A DNA stretch of 64,000 nucleotides from JAFDXJ01 sp038257845 (GTDB lineage: Bacteria > Bacteroidota > Bacteroidia > Chitinophagales > Chitinophagaceae): the NCBI GenBank assembly GCA_038257845.1, contig JBBSQL010000003.1, positions 1-64,000 of the forward strand. The letters are read 5' to 3'. The first letter of the stretch is position 1. Each line of letters begins with the position of its first letter. Shown here piece by piece: positions 1 to 7,986 of the stretch. A model generated the notes under the pieces. That model saw only the letters and a list, made by a program, of their open reading frames with translations. It was not told the DNA's origin and searched no databases. The position numbers and the translations under genes were made by a program.

Positions 1-34
1 TACGCTAAAATTTTTTTTCAAAAAACGATCATCA

Positions 35-50
35 CCGCAGCATGCTGCGG
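35..50. repeat. Perfect 16-bp palindrome just before atpA
   Basis: CCGCAGCATGCTGCGG is its own reverse complement. It ends 14 nt before the atpA start codon, in an otherwise AT-rich leader. In RNA it could form a short hairpin beside the ribosome-loading region, or it could be the base of a hairpin between the preceding ATP synthase gene and atpA. The function is not known from the sequence. Confidence 0.6.
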
Positions 51-64
51 CTAAAATGTAAAAT

Positions 65-1642
65 ATGGTAGATATAAAACCAGATGAAATTTCGGCAATA
101 CTTCGCCAGCAATTAAGCAACTTCAATGCTTCTGCAGATTTAGAAGAAGTAGGCACTGTACTCCAGGTGGGAGATGGTATCGCCCGCATTTACGGACTCA
201 ACAATGTTGGCTCCGGGGAACTCGTGGAATTTGAAAATGGTGTAAGAGCTATCGCCCTGAACCTCGAAGAAGACAACGTGGGTGTGGTATTGATGGGTGA
301 AAGCCATGAGATCAAAGAAGGTGACAGTGTGCGTCGTACCGGCCAGATCGCATCTATTAAAGTAGGTGAAGGATTGGTAGGCCGTGTGATCAATACTTTG
401 GGAGAACCAATTGATGGTAAAGGCCCGATCACCGGGGAATTGTATGAAATGCCGCTGGAAAGAAAAGCGCCGGGTGTAATTTATCGTGAGCCGGTAAAAG
501 AACCTTTACAAACAGGTATCAAAGCGATTGATGCGATGATCCCGATTGGCCGCGGACAACGCGAATTGGTAATTGGTGACAGGCAAACCGGTAAGACCGC
601 TATTTGTATTGATACCATTATCAATCAAAAAGAATTTTACGAAGCAGGCAAACCTGTTTATTGTATATATGTAGCGATTGGACAAAAAGCATCAACAGTT
701 GCTGGTGTGATGAAAACCCTGACTGATTATGGTGCGATGGTTTATACCACGATTGTTGCTGCAAGTGCCAGTGATCCTGCACCTTTGCAGTTTTACGCGC
801 CATTCAGCGGTGCTGCCATCGGAGAATTTTTCCGGGATACAGGCCGTCCTGCATTGATCATTTTTGATGACTTGTCAAAGCAAGCCGTGGCTTATCGTGA
901 AGTTTCCTTATTACTTCGCCGCCCGCCGGGACGTGAAGCATATCCGGGTGACGTGTTTTATTTGCATAGCCGTTTATTAGAGCGTTCTGCAAAAATTATC
1001 ACCAATGATGATGTTGCAAAAAATATGAATGACTTGCCGGAATCCATTAAACATTTGGTGAAAGGTGGTGGTTCATTGACAGCTTTACCGATCATTGAAA
1101 CGCAGGCTGGTGACGTATCCGCGTACATTCCTACGAATGTGATCTCTATTACAGACGGACAGATATTCCTGGAAGGAAACTTGTTTAATGCAGGTATCCG
1201 CCCGGCGATCAACGTAGGTATTTCTGTAAGCCGCGTGGGTGGTAATGCGCAGATCAAATCCATGAAAAAAGTGGCTGGTACTTTGAAACTCGACCAGGCT
1301 CAATATCGTGAACTGGAAGCCTTTTCAAAATTTGGTGGTGATATGGACCCGGCTACAAAATATGTAATTGAAAAGGGTGCAAGGAACGTGGAAATATTGA
1401 AGCAATTACAATATAGCCCGATGGCTGTGGAGAAGCAGGTTGCCATTATTTATTTGGGTACACAAGGTTTATTGCGTGATGTGGCAGTGAAAAATGTAAA
1501 AGCATTTGAAGAACATTTTTTAGTGGAAATGCAAAACAAATTACCTGAAGTATTGACTGAGTTTAAGAAAGGAAATTTGCCGGAAGATGGCGTTGCCAAA
1601 ATGGTAGAACTCGCCAAAGGCATAGCAGAGCAATACAAATAG
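65..1642 (+). CDS. atpA: F-type ATP synthase subunit alpha (canonical)
   Basis: This is the non-catalytic nucleotide-binding subunit of the F1 headpiece of the housekeeping ATP synthase. The 525 residues match the usual length. The P-loop GDRQTGKT is at residues 171-178, and the alpha signatures GIKAIDAMIPIGRGQRELVIG and the arginine-rich LLLRRPPGREAYPGD stretch are present. The start MVDIKPDEI is typical of Bacteroidota alpha subunits. The gene sits at the window edge, so the upstream atp genes (b, delta) are presumably outside. Unusually, no gamma gene follows: a strong terminator comes 22 nt after the stop and the next gene is on the other strand. A second, divergent alpha belonging to an N-type ATPase lies at 16.3-18.0 kb, and the two differ at many positions, so this is not a recent duplication. 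Confidence 0.97.
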   Translation: MVDIKPDEISAILRQQLSNFNASADLEEVGTVLQVGDGIARIYGLNNVGSGELVEFENGVRAIALNLEEDNVGVVLMGESHEIKEGDSVRRTGQIASIKVGEGLVGRVINTLGEPIDGKGPITGELYEMPLERKAPGVIYREPVKEPLQTGIKAIDAMIPIGRGQRELVIGDRQTGKTAICIDTIINQKEFYEAGKPVYCIYVAIGQKASTVAGVMKTLTDYGAMVYTTIVAASASDPAPLQFYAPFSGAAIGEFFRDTGRPALIIFDDLSKQAVAYREVSLLLRRPPGREAYPGDVFYLHSRLLERSAKIITNDDVAKNMNDLPESIKHLVKGGGSLTALPIIETQAGDVSAYIPTNVISITDGQIFLEGNLFNAGIRPAINVGISVSRVGGNAQIKSMKKVAGTLKLDQAQYRELEAFSKFGGDMDPATKYVIEKGARNVEILKQLQYSPMAVEKQVAIIYLGTQGLLRDVAVKNVKAFEEHFLVEMQNKLPEVLTEFKKGNLPEDGVAKMVELAKGIAEQYK

Positions 1643-1663
1643 CGTTTTACTTTTGAATACATT

Positions 1664-1690
1664 AAAATCCCGGGAGCACCGGGATTTTTT
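1664..1690 (+). terminator. Rho-independent terminator after atpA
   Basis: A 10-bp stem (AAAATCCCGG, loop GAGCA, CCGGGATTTT) is followed by a run of T. It lies 22 nt downstream of the atpA stop and closes the canonical ATP synthase operon at this point. Confidence 0.88.
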
Positions 1691-2012
1691 ATTTATATTC
1701 AAGCAACATCCGCAGGTGACGATGTGATTTTAATTTTTAATTTTACAAAGTTTGAATTTTCTATCGCTGCATTTTGATTTTTAAAATTACAAAATGCGTG
1801 ACGCTAGTTTATAAAAAAACTCATTCCTATTTATCGTTTCCAACAAATTAAAATGAGTTATAAAAAATTCTGTATCGATCAACACCAAGCACAAAACAAG
1901 AAACATGGAAATTATTCTTTAAACTCCGGCTTCGGCTTCGCTCAGCCGGCAGTTCATCGGGCATCAGTTCATTTACAAACACAAAACAATTCATACCAAC
2001 AAGAAATAAAAA
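1691..2012. other. Intergenic gap with a GC-rich hairpin
   Basis: This 322-bp stretch lies between the atpA terminator and the end of the GH43 gene. It is AT-rich except for a GC-rich island at about 1925-1960, where CCGGCT (1926-1931) can pair with AGCCGG (1944-1949) around a 12-nt loop. A 63-codon open frame crosses it but has low-complexity, His/Gln-rich content and no family likeness, so I do not call it a gene. The hairpin may be a terminator remnant for the convergent GH43 gene or a dispersed palindromic repeat. Confidence 0.4.
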
Positions 2013-3011
2013 TCACTTTAAACGATCTTCCTCCACTCCTTTAAAAGTGATTTTCACCGGGAGAATTTTTCCATCTTTATCAAAAAACATTTTATCAATA
2101 CACACCACGCGGTGATTGGCATCAGTTTCGCCCAATGGCCTGCGATGATACACGATATACCAGGAATCATTTTTTAAATTATGAAAAATGGAATGATGCC
2201 CCGCGCCGGTGGCGACACTGGTATCTTGTTGTAAAATTTTCCCCACTCTTTTAAATGGTCCGAAAGGTGTACTTGCAATTGCATACGCAACAGAATAATT
2301 GGGGCCGGTCCAGCCGCCTTCACTCCACATTAAATAATACATATTGTTGCGCAGGAACATCATTGGCCCTTCCACATAATTCTCCGGCGTAATTTCTTTA
2401 AAAACAGTACCGTCCGCAAACGGAATAAAACCAGTGAAATCATTTTTTAACTGCGCAATATTGCAATGTCGCCAGCCACCATAAATGATATAATATTTTC
2501 CATCATTGTCTTTAAAAACAAACTGGTCTATCGGCTGCGCGCCATTGTGAAATGAATCAATTAATGGTTTGCCCAAATAATCTCTGAAAGGCCCGGCAGG
2601 ATTATCTGCAACGGCTACACCAATGCCGCCTTTTTCCTCATTATTTTGAATATCATTCGCGCCAAAAAATAAATAATATTTCTGATCTTTTTCTATAATC
2701 GCAGGCGCCCACACAGCACGCTTTGCCCATTTCACATTCAATGTGTCCATCACTTTTTCATGCTTCGTCCAATGAACTAAATCAGGTGATGAAAATGCAT
2801 CGAAGAAAACCTGTTCGTTATAAGGTGCTGAATACGTTGGATAGATCCAGTATTGATGTTGAAAAATAGCTGCTTCAGGATCGGCATACCAGCCCGGAAA
2901 AACAGGATTGCCGGATGTTTCGTTGTTTTTTAAATCCTGCGCGTTTAACAAAAAACAATTTAAAAACAGGATGGTACAATAAATAATTCTTTGCATAAAT
3001 GATGATTTCAT
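2013..3011 (-). CDS. Secreted glycoside hydrolase family 43 protein
   Basis: A predicted exported arabinan- or xylan-type glycosidase with the five-bladed beta-propeller of GH43. An N-terminal signal peptide (hydrophobic residues about 8-23, ending LLNAQ) points to export. The three GH43 acidic residues are visible: Asp44 in GWYADPEA (base), Asp161 in QPIDQFVF (pKa modulator) and Glu213 in YVEGPMMF (acid). The 332 residues fit a single-domain GH43 with no carbohydrate-binding module. Met1 or Met6 (start at 2996) could be the start; Met6 gives a more conventional signal peptide. It is monocistronic and divergent from the next gene. Substrate specificity cannot be read from the sequence, and there is no SusC/SusD pair nearby. 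Confidence 0.88.
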   Translation of the reverse strand: MKSSFMQRIIYCTILFLNCFLLNAQDLKNNETSGNPVFPGWYADPEAAIFQHQYWIYPTYSAPYNEQVFFDAFSSPDLVHWTKHEKVMDTLNVKWAKRAVWAPAIIEKDQKYYLFFGANDIQNNEEKGGIGVAVADNPAGPFRDYLGKPLIDSFHNGAQPIDQFVFKDNDGKYYIIYGGWRHCNIAQLKNDFTGFIPFADGTVFKEITPENYVEGPMMFLRNNMYYLMWSEGGWTGPNYSVAYAIASTPFGPFKRVGKILQQDTSVATGAGHHSIFHNLKNDSWYIVYHRRPLGETDANHRVVCIDKMFFDKDGKILPVKITFKGVEEDRLK

Positions 3012-3141
3012 TGAATGAAGTTAAATAAAATTTGCAGGAAATATTTTGCGAATGACAAATTATGGATCTCTTGCCGTTCATCCAATAATGCATTTTTACT
3101 GTTTGAAATAATTCATAGCTTGTATTTCTAAACTTAATTGT

Positions 3142-3678
3142 ATGAGAAAAAAATATTTTACTTTAATGATAGTTGCCCTTTGTGCAACTACTTCCTTTGC
3201 GCAGAAAATTCCGCAATCTCCCTGCAGCACAGACCCGGTTTACCGCCAGTTTGATTTTTGGATCGGAGAATGGGAAGCGTATAATTTGCAGGGAAAAAAA
3301 TCGGGTGACAGCAAGATCAGTTTGATATTAGACAGTTGCATAGTGCTGGAAGAATGGACCAGTGTGCCTATACCCGGCATCTTTGAATATAAAGGAAAAA
3401 GTTTTAATACCTACAGCGCCGCAAGTAAGCAATGGCAGCAGACCTGGGTGGATAATGTAGGTGGAAGTACCAATTATACTTTGGGAAAATTTGATGAAAA
3501 TAAAATTATTTTTCAAACAGAACCCTTTCAATTTTCAAAAGATACCATGGCCACCATGCGACTCACTTTTTTTAATTTAGGAAAAGATGAAGTCCGGCAA
3601 TTTGCAGAAATTACCAAAGACAATGGAACCACCTGGGCAGTACAATATGATTTGGATTACCGGAGAAAAAAGAAATAA
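3142..3678 (+). CDS. Small secreted DUF1579-like protein
   Basis: A 178-residue exported protein. The signal peptide is MRKKYFTLMIVALCATTSFA, with cleavage likely before QKIP. The mature part begins with a Cys-containing segment and the pattern FDFWIGEWEAYN, typical of the DUF1579 / 'FWIGxW' lipocalin-like family, followed by alternating beta strands (SKISLILDSCIVLEEWTS, GKFDENKIIFQTE). The family is common in Bacteroidota and its function is unknown. A beta-barrel that binds a small hydrophobic molecule is plausible but is inference. It stands alone, divergent from the GH43 gene. Confidence 0.75.
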   Translation: MRKKYFTLMIVALCATTSFAQKIPQSPCSTDPVYRQFDFWIGEWEAYNLQGKKSGDSKISLILDSCIVLEEWTSVPIPGIFEYKGKSFNTYSAASKQWQQTWVDNVGGSTNYTLGKFDENKIIFQTEPFQFSKDTMATMRLTFFNLGKDEVRQFAEITKDNGTTWAVQYDLDYRRKKK

Positions 3679-3761
3679 TTTTTAAAAATCAACTTGAATT
3701 TTTTTTGGCGCTATTCAAATTTTTTTTCAAATCATTTTTTAAAAGTTGAATAGTAAAAAAA

Positions 3762-4139
3762 TTATTCCACAGTGAAACCCGCTTCTTTCCAGGCCGCAAT
3801 TCCACCATCCATGTGTGCTACATTTTTGTAACCCATTTCTTGCAACGTAACAGCAGCCAATGCCGAACGCCCGCCGGATGCGCAGTGCAGGATGATGCGT
3901 TTTTCCCTGTCAAATTCAGGCTTGTGATAAGGTAATTCCGGGTCGGCATAAAATTCCAGTAAACCACGAGGTGCATTTACAGACCCCGGAATTTTTCCAT
4001 GTTGTTTTAATTCTTCACTGCCACGAATATCAATTAGTGTCGCATTTCCATTTGCAATTTCTTCTTTCACTTGCTGAGGTGTAAGATTTTCAATTTTTCC
4101 TTTGGCTTCTTTTACGAGGTCTGTTGCTGATTTGTACAT
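3762..4139 (-). CDS. Single-domain rhodanese-like sulfurtransferase
   Basis: A cytoplasmic 125-residue rhodanese domain. The active-site loop HCASGGRSALAA carries the catalytic cysteine, and the C-terminal MDGGIAAWKEAGF signature is intact. Such proteins move sulfane sulfur between thiols. It lies 33 nt after arsC and is the last gene of the arsenic cluster. Linkage to arsenic genes is common in Bacteroidota, where it may support thiol chemistry during As(V)/As(III) handling; that role is inference. Confidence 0.88.
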   Translation of the reverse strand: MYKSATDLVKEAKGKIENLTPQQVKEEIANGNATLIDIRGSEELKQHGKIPGSVNAPRGLLEFYADPELPYHKPEFDREKRIILHCASGGRSALAAVTLQEMGYKNVAHMDGGIAAWKEAGFTVE

Positions 4140-4172
4140 GATTGAAAAATTAAAGGTTTTTAAAATTGTAAT

Positions 4173-4589
4173 TTACAAATTTTCATTAATAAAAGTTTTA
4201 AAATATATTTTTATTTGTTGCCGCACTTCTTTGAATTTTTCATTAATTTCTTCTTTTGTACCTATGGCTTTTGCCGGGTCAGTAAAATTCTGGTGAAACT
4301 TTTTTGCTGTACCAGGAAAAAAAGGACAATGCTCTTTTGCATTGTCGCATACTGTTATGACAAAATCAAAATCAATATGACGATATTCGTCAATGTTGTT
4401 GGAGGTTTGTTTAGAAATATCAATACCATCCTCTTTCATGGTTTCAACAGCAGCCGGATTTAAACCATGAGTTTCAATACCTGCACTATACACTTCCGCC
4501 TTTTCTTTGGCAAAATATTTTAAATAACCTTCAGCGATCTGACTTCTGCAACTATTGCCGGTGCAAAGCACAATTATTTTTTTCTTCAT
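4173..4589 (-). CDS. arsC: Arsenate reductase, thioredoxin-coupled (LMW-PTP fold)
   Basis: This enzyme reduces arsenate to arsenite using a cysteine relay. The 138-residue protein has the low-molecular-weight phosphatase P-loop CTGNSCRS (Cys9, Cys14, Arg15). It also has the two extra cysteines of the thioredoxin-coupled ArsC class, in TVCDNAKEHCPFFPG (Cys81 and Cys88). That arrangement separates it from plain tyrosine phosphatases. It follows arsM by 5 nt, so the two are almost certainly co-transcribed. Its product, arsenite, is the substrate of ArsM. Confidence 0.9.
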   Translation of the reverse strand: MKKKIIVLCTGNSCRSQIAEGYLKYFAKEKAEVYSAGIETHGLNPAAVETMKEDGIDISKQTSNNIDEYRHIDFDFVITVCDNAKEHCPFFPGTAKKFHQNFTDPAKAIGTKEEINEKFKEVRQQIKIYFKTFINENL

Positions 4590-4594
4590 GTTTT

Positions 4595-5428
4595 TTAATT
4601 ACAACAATCCGGCCCGCAACAGGCATTCTTTTCTGCATAGACTGTAATGCTGAATATACCGGTATCACCATTTTGATAACTTTTTAATTCTTTTTCATTT
4701 AAATATTTTTGAAGAATATCCGCAGGAATATCAATCGCTTTTTCTTTTTGAATTGTTATATTTGAAAAACCATTCGATTTTATTAAATCCATATAGGTCG
4801 TTTTTTGAATTGCGCCGGTTACACAGCCTGCATACATTTCTGCATCCTGCTGAAATGATTCAGGCAATTCGCCAACCAGCACAACATCTGAAATACTAAA
4901 ATGGCCGCCGGATTTTAGTACCCTAAATATTTCTTTAAACACGGCATCTTTATCAGGCACTAAATTCAATACACAATTACTAACGATTACATCGGCAATA
5001 TTTGAAGTCAGTGGCATATTATCAATATCACCTTGTACGAATTCAACATTATTGTATCCAAGTTTGGCTACATTTTCCCTGGCTTTCGCGATCATTGCCG
5101 GCGTGAAATCCACACCGATCACTTTGCCGGTTTCTCCTGTTTCGGCACGTGCAATAAAGCAATCATTCCCTGCACCGCTGCCGAGGTCAACCACTGTATC
5201 GCCTTTTTTTATTTTGGCGAAAGCCGTTGGCAGTCCGCATCCCAGGCCGAGGTCTGCATCCGGGTTATAACCTTTGATATCCGTATAATCATCTGTCATG
5301 ATGTTATACACTTCGTCGGAACAGGCACCCGAACCACAGCAGGAGGATTGATTGGTTTCTTTATCCTGTAAAGCGATCTCGCTGTATTTACGCTTTACAA
5401 TTTCTTTTAAATTTTCTGAATTTTCCAT
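4595..5428 (-). CDS. arsM: Arsenite S-adenosylmethionine methyltransferase
   Basis: ArsM methylates trivalent arsenic, giving methylated and eventually volatile species. The 277 residues include the SAM-binding Rossmann motif VVDLGSGAGND and the ArsM-type upstream LGLGCGLPTAFA. Likely As(III) ligands are cysteines in LGLGCG, VSNCVLN and YAGCVTGA. Additional cysteines occur at the N-terminus (SSCCGSGAC) and in a C-terminal tail (CCGPDCC) that may carry arsenic to the active site. It is the first of three tightly packed genes (arsM-arsC-rhodanese). The arsR-like regulator is upstream on the same strand, beyond a 324-bp gap containing repeats. Confidence 0.92.
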   Translation of the reverse strand: MENSENLKEIVKRKYSEIALQDKETNQSSCCGSGACSDEVYNIMTDDYTDIKGYNPDADLGLGCGLPTAFAKIKKGDTVVDLGSGAGNDCFIARAETGETGKVIGVDFTPAMIAKARENVAKLGYNNVEFVQGDIDNMPLTSNIADVIVSNCVLNLVPDKDAVFKEIFRVLKSGGHFSISDVVLVGELPESFQQDAEMYAGCVTGAIQKTTYMDLIKSNGFSNITIQKEKAIDIPADILQKYLNEKELKSYQNGDTGIFSITVYAEKNACCGPDCCN

Positions 5429-5752
5429 GTTTATTTTGTTTTAATTTTGAATATTATCTTTTTCCAAATTGCGTATAATTCTTCTTTCTCTTTGTTTCCA
5501 GTGCAGCAGGATATTTCTTTAATTAAATTTTATTTTCTACTTTTTCATTTGCAAAATTATGAGCAAGCCCGCCGCCGCCTTTCTCCCATAAAGCACATTA
5601 TTGCTTTAATTTAAATTTATACGTTTTCTTTTACCAAATTATGAGCAAGCCCGCCGCCGCCTTGTCTCCCGACAAGCGGCCTAGAGCATTTATAAAAAAA
5701 TATTTTCAATAACCCATCACTTATTCCCCTTTTCATTTCAAAAATTATTTAC
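5429..5752. other. Gap between arsR and arsM, probable deletion or rearrangement site
   Basis: A 324-bp noncoding stretch separates the regulator from the arsenic genes. It holds two copies of a 28-bp GC-rich sequence (listed separately), and the second is followed by a small stem (CTTGTC, loop TCCC, GACAAG). No intact open frame is present. An arsenite efflux gene often sits here in similar clusters, and none is found, so loss by recombination is possible but not shown. Confidence 0.5.
5554..5663. repeat. Two direct copies of a 28-bp GC-rich repeat
   Basis: Positions 5554-5581 and 5636-5663 carry the same 28 bases (beginning AAATTATGAGCAAGCCC and then three GCC triplets), 82 bp apart. Both are followed by a similar TCTCCC. 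The GC-rich core stands out sharply from the surrounding AT-rich DNA, which suggests a dispersed intergenic repeat family. Confidence 0.8.
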
Positions 5753-6082
5753 TTAACAACAATTATTTTTCTTCATTATTTTCCCGGAAACATTTTCAAA
5801 ATAGGCCAACACACGAGCGATCATTTTTTCATCCACACAATAGCAAATCGAATTCCCTTCCACATTACCTGTAATTAATCCCGCGTTTTTTAATTCGCGG
5901 AGGTGTTGGGAAATAGTCGGTTGAGCCAGGGGCAATTCATTCACGATATCCCCGCAAATACAGGTATTTACCTTGATCAGATATTCCATGATGGCAATGC
6001 GTGCTGGATGCCCGAGTGCTTTAAAGAGAATAGCCATTTGATTTTGCCTGGCAGGAAAGTGTGCTGTTTTTGTAGCGCCCAT
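5753..6082 (-). CDS. arsR: ArsR/SmtB-family metalloregulatory repressor
   Basis: A winged-helix repressor that releases DNA when it binds metalloid. The 109 residues include the DNA-reading helix LAQPTISQHLRELKNAGLI. Cys41 and Cys43 (NTCICGDIV) sit where the As(III)-sensing cysteines of ArsR lie, and there are further cysteines at 80 and 82 and a Cys-Cys C-terminus. It lies upstream of arsM-arsC-rhodanese on the same strand and most likely controls that unit and itself. The metal specificity is inferred from context. Confidence 0.88.
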   Translation of the reverse strand: MGATKTAHFPARQNQMAILFKALGHPARIAIMEYLIKVNTCICGDIVNELPLAQPTISQHLRELKNAGLITGNVEGNSICYCVDEKMIARVLAYFENVSGKIMKKNNCC

Positions 6083-6320
6083 GTTTAAAGTTATATTGCA
6101 ATATTACGATTAAGATTTGAATTGCCAAATATTTTTTAGATTTTTTCCAAAAAATTTAATCCTTGCTTTTTTTAAGTAAGCATCCGAAGAGACATATAAT
6201 TGATTACTTTTAAAATCAAATAAGCCAATATTTTGAAACCGTGCTGCAGTGAAAAAAAAATTGAATCTCTTCAAATTGTTGAAGTGGTAAGGATTTTATT
6301 AGACCAAAGCTAAAAATATC

Positions 6321-6746
6321 ATGATGAAAAGAGAAATAGAAAACGCAGATACAGACAAAAATGGTGTTCATTTAAATTCCGGGAAATATTATGTTCGTCT
6401 GTTTCTTATAATTATTGACCACCTGATTATTGGGTACAAGTTTTATTGCCTGGTTGGATATATATTTATCTATAGGAGTGCACTAAATAATATTGCACAA
6501 AAAGAAGTGTTTCATTACCTTTTGCCATTTATTATTTACTCAATTATTGGTATCATAAGAATTTTGAAATATCAAAAATTATCAGTGATACTGCTTTTAA
6601 TTGAAGTAATTTTTAATATTTATTTTATTATAACTGTTAGTAAATGGCATGTCATTTATTTAGTATTGACAATTATCAGTTTGGGTATTATATTCTGGTT
6701 ATATTATAATGTTTCTTTTATGAAAAAAAATAAAGTTTCTGACTAA
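6321..6746 (+). CDS. Small multi-pass membrane protein of unknown function
   Basis: I do not recognise the family. The 141-residue product is Ile/Tyr/Phe-rich with about four hydrophobic segments (around residues 27-50, 65-80, 86-104 and 110-128) and a short basic C-terminus. The gene is strikingly AT-rich compared with its neighbours and stands alone between the arsenic cluster and the long minus-strand module, with the opposite orientation. It starts at tandem ATG codons. It could be a recently acquired or fast-evolving gene. Confidence 0.55.
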   Translation: MMKREIENADTDKNGVHLNSGKYYVRLFLIIIDHLIIGYKFYCLVGYIFIYRSALNNIAQKEVFHYLLPFIIYSIIGIIRILKYQKLSVILLLIEVIFNIYFIITVSKWHVIYLVLTIISLGIIFWLYYNVSFMKKNKVSD

Positions 6747-6982
6747 TGTGTTATTTGACAATTTTTGTAAGAATAATTCATTCTCATAACCAACATATTT
6801 ATTATGAAAAGTAAAGTTTATTTTTCACTTATTGTGCAAATGCTTTTGAAATTCAGTATTATTTAGAATCATATTAAAACCTTTTTTTTATAATAAAACC
6901 TTTAGAACACTCTATTCATTTTAATGCGCAGTTCATAAAGATTTTTCCTGCATCATCCGCTTCTATAACCATCAAGATATTA

Positions 6983-7981
6983 TTATGCTTCCACAATCAT
7001 CTTACCTGTATTCTCTCCTTTAAATAAACCCAGGAAAGCTTGTGGCAATTGATCAAAGCCATGAACTATTGTTTCAGAATAAAGCAATTTTCCTTTTTTC
7101 AACCATTGCGATAAATGCTTCATTCCTTCGGGAAAATTATTTTTAAAATTGCTCACGATAAATCCCTGCATTAAAACACTTCTTGTCAATAACATGGGTT
7201 GTAACCTTGGTCCCAGAGGAACTTCAGTAGCGTTATATAAAGAGATATGACCGCATAAAGGTATGCGTGCATGAAAATTAATATTACTGATAACCGCATC
7301 AGAAATTTCACCACCGACATTATCAAAATAAACATCCACACCATTTGGACATGCTTTGGCTATTGCTTCTTTCATATCTGCAGTGGTTTTATAATTGATG
7401 GCGTCATCATAACTAAAGTCTTCTTTAAGTGATTTTATTTTTTTATCAGAACCTGCAATTCCTACAACATGACAGCCCTGGATTTTTGCAATTTGTCCAA
7501 CAACTAATCCTACTGCACCGGCAGCTCCTGATACAACAACGGTTTCACCTGCTTTAGGTTTTCCTATGTGCATCAAGCCGAAATAAGCAGTAAGTCCCGT
7601 CATGCCTAATATGCCCAAAAAATAACTTGGAGGCGCCAACGTTGCATCAATCTTTTGAATTTCTTTTCCCGAAACAATCATTTGTTTTCGCCAGGGTAAA
7701 TTTCCGGTTACTATGTCATCAATTTTGAAATCATTCGATTTACTTTCTTTCACCTTCGCGACTACACCACCACTAATTGGTTGCCCGGTTTCAAAAGGCG
7801 GAACGTATGATTTCGCATCATTCATTCTCCCACGCATATAGGGATCAACAGAATAATACATACCTTCTAATAATACCTCGCCCTCTTTGATAGCCGGTAA
7901 TTCAAAATCTTCCATTTTAAAATTTTCTTCTGTCGGCAAGCCTTCTGGCCTGGATACTAATATGATTTGTGTAGTTGTCAT
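6983..7981 (-). CDS. NADP-dependent MDR-family oxidoreductase (CurA/prostaglandin reductase type)
   Basis: A zinc-free medium-chain dehydrogenase/reductase that likely reduces the double bond of an enone or enal with NADPH. The cofactor-binding motif VVVSGAAGAVGLVVGQIAK and the family block YFDNVGGEISDAVI are clear. The start MTTTQIILVSRPEG (7981) is preferred: it matches the family and lies 5 nt after the xfp stop, while the longer frame would overlap xfp. It is the downstream partner of xfp and may detoxify reactive carbonyls or help reoxidise NADPH; the substrate is unknown. Confidence 0.85.
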   Translation of the reverse strand: MTTTQIILVSRPEGLPTEENFKMEDFELPAIKEGEVLLEGMYYSVDPYMRGRMNDAKSYVPPFETGQPISGGVVAKVKESKSNDFKIDDIVTGNLPWRKQMIVSGKEIQKIDATLAPPSYFLGILGMTGLTAYFGLMHIGKPKAGETVVVSGAAGAVGLVVGQIAKIQGCHVVGIAGSDKKIKSLKEDFSYDDAINYKTTADMKEAIAKACPNGVDVYFDNVGGEISDAVISNINFHARIPLCGHISLYNATEVPLGPRLQPMLLTRSVLMQGFIVSNFKNNFPEGMKHLSQWLKKGKLLYSETIVHGFDQLPQAFLGLFKGENTGKMIVEA

Positions 7982-7986
7982 CGTCT

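Noticed and set aside
1853..2044. 63-codon open frame after atpA
   Set aside because: Low-complexity, crosses a GC-rich hairpin and overlaps the end of GH43; no family likeness.
5445..5545. Short minus-strand frame with Cys-Cys (KEISCCTGNKEKEEL) upstream of arsM
   Set aside because: No start codon, about 30 codons and no match to a known protein; may be a relic of a lost arsenic gene, but too weak to list.
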